Below are positions 18,013 to 26,566 of a stretch of DNA of 38,162 nt, in pieces. Each line of letters starts with the position of its first letter. The first letter of the stretch is position 1. The position numbers and the translations under genes were made by a program. The notes under the pieces are model-generated. The model ran no database searches and had not been told where the DNA came from. It was given only the letters and a program-made list of their open reading frames with translations. Origin of the DNA: Terriglobia bacterium (GTDB lineage: Bacteria; Acidobacteriota; Terriglobia; Terriglobales; Acidobacteriaceae); NCBI GenBank assembly GCA_021325035.1, contig JAJPHW010000224.1, positions 1 through 38,162 of the forward strand, read 5' to 3'.

Positions 18013-18762
18013 CTAGCGGTCGGGAATTGCAGCGGGATAATACTTCTCGATCATCCGGCCCGTCATCAATCCGCCTTCATATTCTGGAATAATGACCTCA
18101 TCCGCTCCCGAGTTTCGCATGGCTTGCGCATAGCGTTGCTGGCCCGCGCGGGTGATGATTTTGGCTTTCGGATTGAGCGATTTCGCCGTCACCGTGATGT
18201 ACAGGTTTGCCGCATCGTTATCAATAACCACGCAAACACCGCGGGCCCGCTTGATTCCAGCGGTCTCGAGGACATCGTGACGCTGGGCATCGCCCTCAAT
18301 GACCATGAATCCTTCTTTCACCAGTTCACGATAGAGGCCGTCATTCGTCTCGATGAGCACGAAAGGAATCTTCATGCGCTTCAGTTGGTCCACAACAGTT
18401 CTTCCGACCTGGCCGTAGCCGCAGACAATGAAGTGGTCCTTGACCGTTTCAATATTGATATCGTTCACCATCGACCTCCAAGCTTCCATGCCGTGACGGC
18501 TGAAAATTGTGGCTAATACGCGTTCTGCCACCCAAACTTGAAAAGCAAATACAACAAGAAAAACAAAAATGGCAAAGAATTTGGTTGCGTCGTGGACGCG
18601 TGTGTATTCAATGGCGTGGGGATGAAACATCCAGAAAAGCGCGTCCTGCCAGCGCAGCCCTTCCAAGTGCATATAAACCCGCACGCAGAGCAGGGTAAAT
18701 CCGGCAAATACGGCCACTGGCAGCGCCAGCCGCCGCACAAACAAGATCAAGACACGATTCAT
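18013..18762 (-). CDS. RCK (TrkA-N) domain protein with channel-like membrane part
   Basis: Two hydrophobic segments (about 12-35 and 65-90) flank a short loop and are followed by a cytoplasmic RCK/TrkA-N Rossmann domain (HFIVCGYGQVGRTVVDQL, then VLIETND), as in 2-TM potassium channels with nucleotide-binding gates. However, where a K+ channel would have the TVGYGD filter, the loop reads ALFWMFHPHAIEYTRVHDATKFFAI, with no filter motif. It may be a non-conducting regulator or a channel of altered selectivity. ATG 18762 is preferred over the upstream in-frame TTG at 18795. A C-terminal TrkA-C domain is absent. Confidence 0.85.
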   Translation of the reverse strand: MNRVLILFVRRLALPVAVFAGFTLLCVRVYMHLEGLRWQDALFWMFHPHAIEYTRVHDATKFFAIFVFLVVFAFQVWVAERVLATIFSRHGMEAWRSMVNDINIETVKDHFIVCGYGQVGRTVVDQLKRMKIPFVLIETNDGLYRELVKEGFMVIEGDAQRHDVLETAGIKRARGVCVVIDNDAANLYITVTAKSLNPKAKIITRAGQQRYAQAMRNSGADEVIIPEYEGGLMTGRMIEKYYPAAIPDR

Positions 18763-18893
18763 GGATTGGGCATGGTACCATCCGGCTTCGGGCAAGGGAA
18801 GAGAAGGTTCGGGGATTCGATGATCCTCGAATTCCGGCGAATAAAATTAGCTAAAGTGATGCAACGATAAGTGGAAAGAACAAAGGAAGCACG

Positions 18894-19184
18894 GTGACGG
18901 TGAAGCAAATCTTGTGGCGAAGCCTGGGAGGCGTGGCCGTTCTCGCCAGCTTAATTTACGCAGGCGATTATTTTTCGCTTCGATTCCGAATCCCGCATAA
19001 CCGGCAACAACTTGGCAGCATTGAGGTGCAGCCGTATTATGCCATCGCAGAAAAGAACAACAAAACCGAATTTATTTCCGCCGACCCACAAATGGTGACG
19101 TGCGTTCACTCATGGTTCCCGCACTTTGGCTATCAGCCTTGCTGGTATGTCGCTCGTCATACCGACAAAAGGATTGACGAATAA
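18894..19184 (+). CDS. Small membrane-anchored protein of unknown function
   Basis: A GTG start preceded by AAGGAAG opens a 96-residue protein. One N-terminal hydrophobic segment (LGGVAVLASLIYAGDYF) would anchor or export it; the rest is polar with two cysteines (VTCVHSWFPHFGYQPCWYVARH) that could form a disulfide outside the membrane. Not assigned to a family from inspection. It is divergent from the RCK protein gene and convergent with the RND gene. The good ribosome-binding site makes it likely real. Confidence 0.72.
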   Translation: MTVKQILWRSLGGVAVLASLIYAGDYFSLRFRIPHNRQQLGSIEVQPYYAIAEKNNKTEFISADPQMVTCVHSWFPHFGYQPCWYVARHTDKRIDE

Positions 19185-19185
19185 C

Positions 19186-19229
19186 GCAAACGCCGGGAAG
19201 CCTAGACAGCGGCTTCCACTGGCGTTTGC
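19186..19229. terminator. Bidirectional hairpin between convergent genes
   Basis: A nested inverted repeat: outer arms GCAAACGCC/GGCGTTTGC (19186-19194, 19221-19229) and inner arms GGAAGCC/GGCTTCC (19196-19202, 19211-19217). It begins one base after the stop of the small membrane protein gene and covers the last codons and stop of the RND pump gene, so it could end transcription from both sides. No long T-tract is seen. Confidence 0.6.
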
Positions 19230-22200
19230 AAACCTGTGATTACTTCGTCGTCATCCAAGATCGGCTTATGCGTCTTAGCAACCAGCATATAGATTGACGG
19301 CACCACGAAAAGCGTAAACGCCGTACCGATAATCATTCCGCTGACCAGCATAATACCGATGCTGTTACGTGCGCCGGCGCCTGGGCCGGTTGCGAACACA
19401 AGAGGGAAGTGCCCGAAGACCGTGGCCGCGGTCGTCATCAAGATCGGGCGAAGGCGAGTAGCCGCCGCTCCGATGATGGCCTCAAGTTTGCTCTTGCCGG
19501 TTTCCTGAAGGTGATTGGCGAATTCAACGATCAGAATTCCGTTTTTCGAAATCAGTCCAACGAGCGTGATGAGGCCGACCTCACTATAGATGTTAAGCGT
19601 AGTAAGGTTGAGGAATGAGAACAGCAGCGCTCCGGAGAGAGCGAGTGGAACAGACCCGGCCAAAATAATGAAGGGATCACGGAAGCTTTCAAACTGAGCG
19701 GCCAGCACCAAATAAATCAGAATGGCGGAGAGTAAGAAAGTTCCCAGGAACTTGCTGCCTTCCACGCGCAACTGGCGTGACTCGCCTGCATAGTCAATGG
19801 TGAAGCCTTGCGGCAGAGTGGCCTTCGCCTGGTCTTCAAGAAAAGTGAGAGCCTTATCCAGCGGAACGGGAGGCGGAATAACACCCTGAATACGGACCGC
19901 ATTCAACTGCTGGAACTTATTCAACGAACGCGGCTCAGTAGTGGTCTTCAAGGTGGCAAACGTCGATAGCGGAACGAGTTGATTGGCCGAACCTTTGACG
20001 TAAATCTGGGAGAGTTGGTCGGCGTTCAAACGGTCCTCGCGTTTTACCTGCGGAATGACCTTGTAGCTTCGGCCTTGAATGCTAAAGCGATTGACGTAAT
20101 TGCCGCCAAGCATCGTCGAGAGGTCGTCGCCAGCCTGGCTTAAGTCCACGCCCTGCGAACGCAGTTTGTCGCGGTCAAAGACGACTTGAGTTTGCGGCTG
20201 GTCAAACTTCACATCTACGTCAGCGAAGATGAACATGCCGCTGGCCATCGCCTTCTGTACGATCTGGTTGGCGAATTCACTCACCTGCTGCGGTTCCGCC
20301 GCGGAATTGATGACAAAGTCCACAGGGAAATTGCCGCCTCCGGGAAGTGGCGGAGGCGTCAACGGAATCACGCGAAGCCCGGCAATCTTCGACAGCGGGC
20401 CGGTTGATTCCACCAGTAATTGTTGCGCAGTTTTCTTGCGCTGGCTCCACGGTTTGGTAACCATGCCGCCGAAACCGCCGTCCGGACTGGTGATCTGGAA
20501 AATGCTTTCGCTCTCCGGGAACGAGTGATATACGTCATAGACTTCCTGAGTAAACAGGTTCGTCTGGTCAAGCGTGGAATTCGCTGACGACTGAATCACG
20601 CCGAATACAACGCCCTGATCTTCCGCAGGCGCTAATTCGTGTTGCGAAAATGTGTAGAACGGCACCATCAAAAGGGCAACGATGATCCATAAGGTCAGGA
20701 CTACTGGCCGGTAGTTCAGCGTGCTCGTCAACATGCGCGTGTAAAGATTGCGCACGCGATCAAATTGACGATTGATGACGCCCGCGAAGCCATGCTCCGC
20801 ATCGCCGGCCCGAAGCAACTTCGATCCCATCATCGGCGAAAGCGTTAATGCTACGACGCCGGAGACCACCACTGCACCCGCGAGGGTGAAAGCAAACTCG
20901 CGGAAGAGGGCTCCAGTCAATCCACCTTGAATTCCGATGGGCGCATACACAGCTGCGAGCGTGATGGTCATCGCGATGATTGGACCGGTAAGTTCGCGCG
21001 CTGCATCTCTCGCTGCCTGGAACGGACTCTTGCCCATCTGTAGGTGGCGTTCGACGTTTTCCACCATTACGATGGCGTCGTCCACCACGAGGCCGACGGA
21101 AAGCACAATTGCAAGCAATGTGAGCAGGTTGATCGTGAAACCCGCCACCAACATCAGGAAGACCGCACCGATCAAAGAAATTGGAATGGCGACAACTGGA
21201 ATCAAAACCGATCGGAACGATCCCAGGAAGAGGAAGATCACGACGATCACGATCAGCAGCGTCTCAGTCAACGTGTGCAACACTTCGTTGATTGCGTCTT
21301 GAATGTACGCCGTCGAATCGTAAGGGATGCCGACCTTCATGCCCGTGGGTAGTTGAGCTCGAATTGCCGGTATCTCGTCACGCACTTTCTTAATCACGTC
21401 CAGCGAGTTGGCGTTGGGAAGCACCCAAATGCCCATGAAAGTCGCGTTTTCACCGTTGAAGCGAACGTCGGAATCGTAATTTTCCGCGCCCAGCACGACA
21501 TCCGCGATTTCACCGAGGCGGACCACTACGCCTTTGTCCTGCTTAACCACGAGCTGCTTGAATTCTTCCGGGGACTTTAAGTCGGTGTTCGCGATCAGGT
21601 TCACCGAAACCATGCTGCCTTTGGTCGCGCCAAGTGCAGACAGATAATTGTTGTTCCCGAGCGCGACGCGCACGTCGGAGGGCGAAACGCCGCGGGCCGC
21701 CATCTGGTCAGGTTTCAGCCAGACTCGCATGGCGAAGGTGCGATCGCCTAGAATGTCAGCGCGTTGCACGCCGCTGATCGCGCTTAGCTTAGGCTGTACG
21801 ACACGCGTTAGGTAATCCGTAATCTGGTTCTGATCCAGATCTGCGGACGAAAAGCCGATATACATCGCCGCGAACTGCTGGTCCGCGGTTTCTAAATCAA
21901 TGACCGGAATCTGTGCTTCGGGCGGAAGATCATTCCTGACCTGCTGCACCTTCGCCTGAACTTGTGTCAAAGCCGCAGTGGTGTCGTAATTGATCTTTAG
22001 GTGCACCGTAATGGTGCTGAGTCCCTGCGCGCTCGTGGACTCCATGTAATCAATGCCGTCCGCACTGGCAACGACACGCTCGATCGGCGTTGTAACAAAC
22101 CCTCTGACCAGGTCGGCGTTGGCGCCGACATACACCGTCGAAATCTGAATGATGGCAATATCGCTACGGGGATATTGGCGCACGCTCAGTGAACGTATCG

Positions 22201-22282
22201 CCTCAATGCCCGCGATCAAAATCACCAGGTTGACGACAATCGCAAGAACCGGACGCTTTACAAATAAATCGGTAAACTTCAT
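19202..22282 (-). CDS. RND-family multidrug efflux transporter (HAE-1 type)
   Basis: Inner-membrane pump of the AcrB/MexF class, a proton antiporter that exports drugs or other amphiphilic compounds across the periplasm. 1,026 residues. Seen: N-terminal FVKRPVLAIVVNLVILIAG, the paired aspartates of TM4 in LSVGLVVDDAIVMVENVERHL, the TM10 lysine in LVGLISKNGILIVEFANH, and two large periplasmic domains (from YPRSDIAIIQIS and from AEDQGVVFGVIQSS). The start lies five bases after the stop of the membrane fusion protein gene. No TolC-like outer-membrane channel is nearby, so a shared one is presumed. Confidence 0.96.
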   Translation of the reverse strand: MKFTDLFVKRPVLAIVVNLVILIAGIEAIRSLSVRQYPRSDIAIIQISTVYVGANADLVRGFVTTPIERVVASADGIDYMESTSAQGLSTITVHLKINYDTTAALTQVQAKVQQVRNDLPPEAQIPVIDLETADQQFAAMYIGFSSADLDQNQITDYLTRVVQPKLSAISGVQRADILGDRTFAMRVWLKPDQMAARGVSPSDVRVALGNNNYLSALGATKGSMVSVNLIANTDLKSPEEFKQLVVKQDKGVVVRLGEIADVVLGAENYDSDVRFNGENATFMGIWVLPNANSLDVIKKVRDEIPAIRAQLPTGMKVGIPYDSTAYIQDAINEVLHTLTETLLIVIVVIFLFLGSFRSVLIPVVAIPISLIGAVFLMLVAGFTINLLTLLAIVLSVGLVVDDAIVMVENVERHLQMGKSPFQAARDAARELTGPIIAMTITLAAVYAPIGIQGGLTGALFREFAFTLAGAVVVSGVVALTLSPMMGSKLLRAGDAEHGFAGVINRQFDRVRNLYTRMLTSTLNYRPVVLTLWIIVALLMVPFYTFSQHELAPAEDQGVVFGVIQSSANSTLDQTNLFTQEVYDVYHSFPESESIFQITSPDGGFGGMVTKPWSQRKKTAQQLLVESTGPLSKIAGLRVIPLTPPPLPGGGNFPVDFVINSAAEPQQVSEFANQIVQKAMASGMFIFADVDVKFDQPQTQVVFDRDKLRSQGVDLSQAGDDLSTMLGGNYVNRFSIQGRSYKVIPQVKREDRLNADQLSQIYVKGSANQLVPLSTFATLKTTTEPRSLNKFQQLNAVRIQGVIPPPVPLDKALTFLEDQAKATLPQGFTIDYAGESRQLRVEGSKFLGTFLLSAILIYLVLAAQFESFRDPFIILAGSVPLALSGALLFSFLNLTTLNIYSEVGLITLVGLISKNGILIVEFANHLQETGKSKLEAIIGAAATRLRPILMTTAATVFGHFPLVFATGPGAGARNSIGIMLVSGMIIGTAFTLFVVPSIYMLVAKTHKPILDDDEVITGLQTPVEAAV

Positions 22283-22287
22283 GGCCT

Positions 22288-23415
22288 CTAGCTATCCTCA
22301 GGCTTAGGATTCGGATTATTTCCCGGCTGAACTTTGTTGTTGATTACGACGGAGGCGCCATTGCGCAGTCTAAACACGCCAGAAGTAACGATTTCGTCCC
22401 CCGGGTTGACTCCGGAAATGACTCCCACCTGGTCGCCGCGCGTGCCCTGCAACTTGACGACCTGCTGGCGAACTCCGCGATAGCTATTGCCCTTAGGATC
22501 TTTCATGTCGGTCACGACAAAAACCGAGTCGCCATAAGGCGCATAGTTGATGGCGGACGCAGGCAACGCAATCACCTGCTGGCTCGCTCCCAGCGGAAGC
22601 GAGACCTGGACAAACATGCCCGGTCGCAGGCGATTTTCAGGGTTGGCAATCGTCGCTTGCACCTGAATGTTGCGAGTGGACTCATCCACTACCGAATCAA
22701 GCGCGTTGATTTTGCCGTTGAATACATACCCCGGTACATCGTCACTGCCAATGTGCAAAGCAGTCCCAATTTTCAACTTGCTCGTCGTCTGTTGAGGCAC
22801 GCCAAAATTCACATACACCGGATTCAGCGATTGCAGGGAAACGATGGCTTGACCTGCGGCCAGATACTGACCGAGATTTGCCTGCCGGAGGCCGAGAATG
22901 CCGGAAAACGGCGCGCGGATGGTTTTGCGCGCGATAGTCGCCTTAATTTCCCCCACTTGACCATCAGTGACCTTCTGTTGCGAGATCGCGTTATCAAGCT
23001 CGGTTTTAGCGACTACGCCTTCCGCCGCTAACTTTTGTGTCCGGCCATAGGTGATTTCGGCAAGGTCGCGCTGGGCTTCCATTTCAGCCAGTTGTGCCCT
23101 CTCCTGGCGGGTATCAAGCTCGACTAGTATGTCTCCTTCGTGTACCCACTGGCCGGACTCGAAATGAATCTTGTCCACGGTGCCGGGTAGGTCAGCACTG
23201 ACCGTTACTCCATGAATGGCCGCAACGGTTCCAATGACGCTAAGGGTCGGCGGCCAGGTGGCTTGTTTGGCTATGACCGTAGTGACGGCGGTCGGAGGCA
23301 TTTGAAAACTCGCGCCTTGCGCGATTGCCGTCTGAATTTGGCGGAATTTTACAAATCCCAGGCTTCCTAGGACGACCACCACAATGCCCAACATAAACAA
23401 CATTCTTTTCAACAT
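22288..23415 (-). CDS. RND efflux periplasmic adaptor (membrane fusion protein)
   Basis: Links the RND pump to an outer-membrane channel. One N-terminal membrane anchor (MLFMLGIVVVVLGSLGFV) is followed by a lipoyl-type barrel half (VSADLPGTVDKIHFESGQWVHEGDIL), a coiled-coil hairpin (AQLAEMEAQRDLAEITYGRTQKLAAEGVV..), the returning lipoyl half (IRAPFSGILGLRQANLGQYL) and a beta-barrel/MP domain. 375 residues. First gene of the two-gene operon; an imperfect inverted repeat ACAAAAC/GTTTTGT (23435-23454) just upstream could be a control site. Confidence 0.95.
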   Translation of the reverse strand: MLKRMLFMLGIVVVVLGSLGFVKFRQIQTAIAQGASFQMPPTAVTTVIAKQATWPPTLSVIGTVAAIHGVTVSADLPGTVDKIHFESGQWVHEGDILVELDTRQERAQLAEMEAQRDLAEITYGRTQKLAAEGVVAKTELDNAISQQKVTDGQVGEIKATIARKTIRAPFSGILGLRQANLGQYLAAGQAIVSLQSLNPVYVNFGVPQQTTSKLKIGTALHIGSDDVPGYVFNGKINALDSVVDESTRNIQVQATIANPENRLRPGMFVQVSLPLGASQQVIALPASAINYAPYGDSVFVVTDMKDPKGNSYRGVRQQVVKLQGTRGDQVGVISGVNPGDEIVTSGVFRLRNGASVVINNKVQPGNNPNPKPEDS

Positions 23416-23727
23416 AAATCGCGCTTGCTCCGTGACAAAAACAGCTTGTTTTGTAGTCGGTCTGGTACGGCTATGCCCCCGACTCTGTAGGACGGGGTTT
23501 CCTAGTATCAGATAGCATTTACTTTAAATTAGATTCAAAGTGATTTACAGATTTTGACACTGCTGGTGCCCCTCAGGGCGTAGATATTAGTCTCAAAATG
23601 AACGGCAAGCGATTGCGGTCTCATTTCTGGCTCAAAGGGCCTGGAGCGAGGCAGATTTTCGAGACAACCGCCCACTCAGCGCGGCCATCGAAATCGCGGA
23701 CGAACTAACCCTCCTAGGAGTTGATCG
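23416..23727. other. Intergenic region between the efflux operon and the beta-propeller gene
   Basis: 312 bp separating divergent genes, so it should hold both promoters. Visible: the inverted repeat ACAAAA(A)C/GTTTTGT at 23435-23454 near the adaptor start, and an AT-rich stretch at 23510-23560 containing TTGACA (23554-23559) without a well-spaced -10. A Shine-Dalgarno AGGAG at 23716-23720 serves the propeller gene. A 36-codon frame at 23598-23708 exists but has no supporting signal. Confidence 0.5.
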
Positions 23728-24900
23728 ATGGTCAAGTCTTTGATAATTCTTTGCCTTAGCGCGGCATTGAATGCCGTGTCTGCTTCCGCGCAAGTTTCCT
23801 CGGCCAATTTGCAATCGAACTCACCCAGCACCCCGGTGGCCTACGTTTATGTGGTCAGCAATCCCGGAAGCGGAAACCCGAATACCGTTTATGGTTATTC
23901 CGCAGCCGCCAATGGCGCGCTGACCCCGATTCCCGGCTCGCCTTTTCCGCAAAATATCAATGCGATGGCGGCCAACGGAAAGTATTTGATGGCCACGGAC
24001 CAGGGGAACCCTCCCAATATTGACACCTTCCAAATTGCCTCCAACGGGGCTTTAACCTACTTGTCGCAAACGTCGTGCGCTCAGGCGGGGAACGGTTGCA
24101 TTGGAGTATTCAATCTTTTTTTTGATCACACTGGCAGCGATCTTTATGTCATGGGAGTCGATGGATCCACGAACGACAACACGGCGTCATTTGCTATCGA
24201 TAAAGCAACTGGCGCCTTAAGTTATTTAGGCGATTCTGTAACCGGCGCTTTCCCCGGCGATTATACCGGTACTTTTTTTATCGGCGATAACGTCTATGCC
24301 TATTCGGCCGATCAATCCGCCTGCATGTATCCCGGGATATACGGGTTTCAGCGCGAGAGCAACGGCCTGCTCAACCTCATCAATTTTAAATACAACAACC
24401 CCACGCCCCCGCAGGGTGTTCGGATTTACTACCCGGACCTTACAGTCGCCGATCCCAACAACAACCTGGCCTTTCTTGAGCAACCTGCCAATCCGCCCGG
24501 TTGCGCCGCCGGTCCTATACAAATCGCTGTTTATACCGTGGACTCGAGTGGCAATCTCAACACCAACAGCACCTACAAAGACATGCCGGCAACTTTGATC
24601 AAAAGCCCGTCTGATATGAAGATGTCGCCTTCCGGCCAATTGCTCGCTGTGGCCGGCATTGAAGGTCTGCAAGTGTTCCATTTCAACGGCGCGAATCCGG
24701 TAACCCATTACACAGGCCTGCTCACAACGGAGCCGATCACGCAGATGTTTTGGGACAATAGCAACCACCTCTACGCCATCAGCAGTGACAACAAACTATA
24801 CGTCGGCACCGTAACTCCGACAAAGCTCGCCATGGCTCCGGGGTCACCCTACTCCATTGAAGGCCCGGAGAGCATCATCGTTCAACCATTGACACAGTAG
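23728..24900 (+). CDS. Secreted lactonase-like beta-propeller protein
   Basis: A signal peptide (SLIILCLSAALNAVSASA) precedes repeated blades, e.g. YVYVVSNPGSGNPNTVYGYSAAANGALTPIPGSPF, IDTFQIASNGALTYLSQT and IAVYTVDSSGNLNTNSTY. The repeated pattern V/I-Y-x(4)-G-x-L resembles the 6-phosphogluconolactonase/YVTN propeller proteins that are numerous in Acidobacteriota. 390 residues. ATG 23728 has AGGAG 7 bases upstream. No catalytic activity can be inferred; binding or surface roles are equally likely. A strong terminator follows. Confidence 0.85.
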   Translation: MVKSLIILCLSAALNAVSASAQVSSANLQSNSPSTPVAYVYVVSNPGSGNPNTVYGYSAAANGALTPIPGSPFPQNINAMAANGKYLMATDQGNPPNIDTFQIASNGALTYLSQTSCAQAGNGCIGVFNLFFDHTGSDLYVMGVDGSTNDNTASFAIDKATGALSYLGDSVTGAFPGDYTGTFFIGDNVYAYSADQSACMYPGIYGFQRESNGLLNLINFKYNNPTPPQGVRIYYPDLTVADPNNNLAFLEQPANPPGCAAGPIQIAVYTVDSSGNLNTNSTYKDMPATLIKSPSDMKMSPSGQLLAVAGIEGLQVFHFNGANPVTHYTGLLTTEPITQMFWDNSNHLYAISSDNKLYVGTVTPTKLAMAPGSPYSIEGPESIIVQPLTQ

Positions 24901-24907
24901 AGTACAC

Positions 24908-24940
24908 AGGCGCGAGCATCTCGCTCGCGCCTGCTGTTTT
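24908..24940 (+). terminator. Rho-independent terminator after the propeller gene
   Basis: Perfect 10-bp stem AGGCGCGAGC/GCTCGCGCCT (24908-24917, 24923-24932), 5-nt loop, followed by GCTGTTTT. It begins seven bases after the stop codon. Confidence 0.85.
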
Positions 24941-25069
24941 CTAGGATCAATGGAGGCACATCCCCGCCAGTGCTGCAATCGATTTTTTTTCAAGATATTT
25001 CACCCCGGCCATTGAAACGGTGGATAATAGGAGCGCTATCTCAACGGGCAGAATCATAAAAGGAGAGCC

Positions 25070-25540
25070 ATGAAAGACAAGAACAAAAAGAACGCTGCCG
25101 TTCAAGAGCTGATTGAAGGTTTGCAGGAAGATCTTTCACGGGAATATCAGGCGATCATTGCCTATACGGTCTATAGCAAAGCGCTCAAAGGCGCCCAGTG
25201 GATGAACATTGCTGGCGAATTGGAAAAGCACGCGCACGAAGAGTTGGCGCACGCACTGATTATCGCCGATCAGATCGATTATCTCGGCGCCATGCCGAAT
25301 GCGTCCCCAAGGCCGGTGAAGATTTCTGACAAGCCGGAAAAGATGCTCAGATTTGATCTCGACAACGAGACCGAAACAATCGCCGCCTACCGCAAGCGCG
25401 TGAAACAGGCCGAGGCAGTTGGGCACTATGCGCTGGCCGAGCAAATTCGGCAGATTATTTCCCAGGAGCAGGAGCACCAGCACGATCTCGCCACCGCGCT
25501 AGGTATAGATGTGCCAAATATTTTGAAAGAGGGAGCATAG
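25070..25540 (+). CDS. Ferritin-like di-iron protein (bacterioferritin/Dps-like)
   Basis: A 156-residue four-helix-bundle protein. Iron-ligand-like positions are seen in LSREYQAIIAYTVY (helix 1 Glu), ELEKHAHEELAHA (helix 2 ExxH-type) and ISQEQEHQHDLATAL (helix 4 ExxH-type). This is the pattern of bacterioferritin or DUF2202/rubrerythrin-related ferritin-like proteins. The likely role is iron storage or protection from peroxide. AAAGGAGAG lies a few bases before ATG 25070. It stands alone, with no bacterioferritin-associated ferredoxin nearby. The exact subfamily is unsettled. Confidence 0.87.
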   Translation: MKDKNKKNAAVQELIEGLQEDLSREYQAIIAYTVYSKALKGAQWMNIAGELEKHAHEELAHALIIADQIDYLGAMPNASPRPVKISDKPEKMLRFDLDNETETIAAYRKRVKQAEAVGHYALAEQIRQIISQEQEHQHDLATALGIDVPNILKEGA

Positions 25541-25842
25541 GGCCTTCCAGACTAGTACGAATTTTAACGCCTCCGCAGGCGCCCGGGCTGATGATTTAAA
25601 ACGAAGACCGCAAAGCGAGTAGCAGCGTATGTTGCGGCCTTTCTTAATGTTGGAGGAGCATTCATCGTTTGCACAAGAGTAGCCTTCCTATGTCTTAACG
25701 CCCAATTATCTCCAAGGAGCTTTGCAACCTTGCTGGCGGGCGACTAGCTTGTGTGTCACAACCTTGTCATTCTCGGAGTACATCCGTAACTTGTGTCGCC
25801 TTTGCCGGCGTAGTAACAACTAGGCTGGAGGCATATAAGTTT
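25541..25842. other. Intergenic region without a recognised gene
   Basis: 302 bp between the ferritin-like gene and the small exported protein gene. Only a short hairpin CGCCT/AGGCG (25568-25572, 25577-25581) near the ferritin gene end and a GGAG (25827-25830) before the next start can be pointed out. The open frame reaching upstream of 25843 to 25753 lacks a signal-peptide-like start and is not used. Confidence 0.5.
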
Positions 25843-26262
25843 ATGAAGAGACTAGGGTTTTTAGTCGTGTTTTTCGCTACTTCGTTAGCAGTTGCTCAAC
25901 AGCCCCGCCCTTCCGTATATATCGAACCACAGCAGGGATTTGAAACCTATCTGGCGGCGGCTATTTCGAAGAAGGGCGTTCCAGTGGATGTGGTGACCGA
26001 CCAATCGAGGGCGACATACGTTCTGCGCTCGGCGCCTGTGGAAGTGAAGTCAGAGTCAACTGGCGGCAAGATTGCGCGCTGCCTGTTCGCGGATTGCATC
26101 GGCATCGAAGACAAAGGAAATGTGTCTGTCCAATTGATAGAAACGAGCTCGACCAAGATGGTGTGGGCCTACTCCGTTAACAAGCAGCGAGGTGGAAGCA
26201 AGAACGAACAAGCCATGGCCGAAGCCGTGGCCAAGCACTTCAAGGACTACGTGAAGAAATAA
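25843..26262 (+). CDS. Small exported protein of unknown function
   Basis: ATG 25843 gives a protein with a clean signal peptide (MKRLGFLVVFFATSLAVAQQ). The mature part of about 120 residues has an alpha/beta pattern: PSVYIEPQQGFETYLAAAISKKGVPVDVV, then VSVQLIETSSTKMVWAYSVNK and EQAMAEAVAKHFKDYVKK. The order (one-letter motif of residue types: strand, helix, strand with W-AYSV, final helix) resembles proteins with a CsgG/LPP20-type fold, but no firm match can be claimed. Two cysteines occur in CLFADC. The gene ends four bases before the 3' end of tRNA-Ser on the other strand. Confidence 0.75.
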   Translation: MKRLGFLVVFFATSLAVAQQPRPSVYIEPQQGFETYLAAAISKKGVPVDVVTDQSRATYVLRSAPVEVKSESTGGKIARCLFADCIGIEDKGNVSVQLIETSSTKMVWAYSVNKQRGGSKNEQAMAEAVAKHFKDYVKK

Positions 26263-26265
26263 ATA

Positions 26266-26355
26266 TGGCGGAGAGGGTGGGATTTGAACCCACGATACCC
26301 GTTAAGGTATGTCCGCTTTCGAGGCGGATCGTTTCAACCGCTCACGCACCTCTCC
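26266..26355 (-). tRNA. tRNA-Ser (CGA), CCA encoded
   Basis: On the reverse strand the sequence folds as a class II tRNA: acceptor GGAGAGG/CCTCTCC, anticodon arm TCCGC-CTCGAAA-GCGGA with anticodon CGA (reads UCG), a long variable arm (CATACC..GGGTAT) typical of serine, T-arm GTGGGTTCAAATCCCAC, discriminator G and an encoded CCA. 90 nt including CCA. The first 24 nt of the gene are repeated 142 bp away. Confidence 0.97.
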
Positions 26356-26405
26356 ATGCCGTGCAACTTCTCAATTTTAACTGCGCGAAGCTGGTTAGGG
26401 GCTTC

Positions 26406-26463
26406 GGTCCTTCGCTACGCTCAGGATTTCGCCTGCGGGCTCGCGCTTGCGCTCACGCCCGCA
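26406..26463. repeat. Structured intergenic repeat next to tRNA-Ser
   Basis: Contains GTCCTTCGCTACGCTCAGGA, a sequence type that recurs as an intergenic repeat in many bacterial genomes, followed by an inverted repeat TGCGGGC/GCCCGCA (26434-26440, 26457-26463). It lies between the tRNA and the copied tRNA fragment. No coding signal. Confidence 0.5.
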
Positions 26464-26473
26464 ACCGGCTCAA

Positions 26474-26497
26474 TTTCAACCGCTCACGCACCTCTCC
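26474..26497 (-). repeat. Exact 24-bp copy of the tRNA-Ser 5' end
   Basis: Bases 26474-26497 are identical to 26332-26355, the first 24 nt of the tRNA-Ser gene (acceptor 5' strand and D-arm start), in the same orientation. Identity ends at both sides. Such partial tRNA copies arise from integrase-mediated events or by local duplication; no integrase is in the window. Confidence 0.85.
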
Positions 26498-26566
26498 GCG
26501 TCGGACAAAATTTGCCAACCTCGGCGGCTAAAGCCGCTTAAAACTTAAGTTCGATTGCAGCCCGTA

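Noticed and set aside
23598-23708. 36-codon frame upstream of the beta-propeller gene
   Set aside because: No Shine-Dalgarno sequence, no hydrophobic or other feature; likely chance in a leader region.
26265-26541. Two plus-strand frames of 85-88 codons overlapping tRNA-Ser
   Set aside because: They read through the tRNA and repeats in overlapping frames and reproduce the repeated tRNA fragment; not protein-like.
26520-26545. GCGGC/GCCGC hairpin as the tadA terminator
   Set aside because: The T-rich side lies on the wrong flank for the minus-strand gene; probably part of the repeat region.
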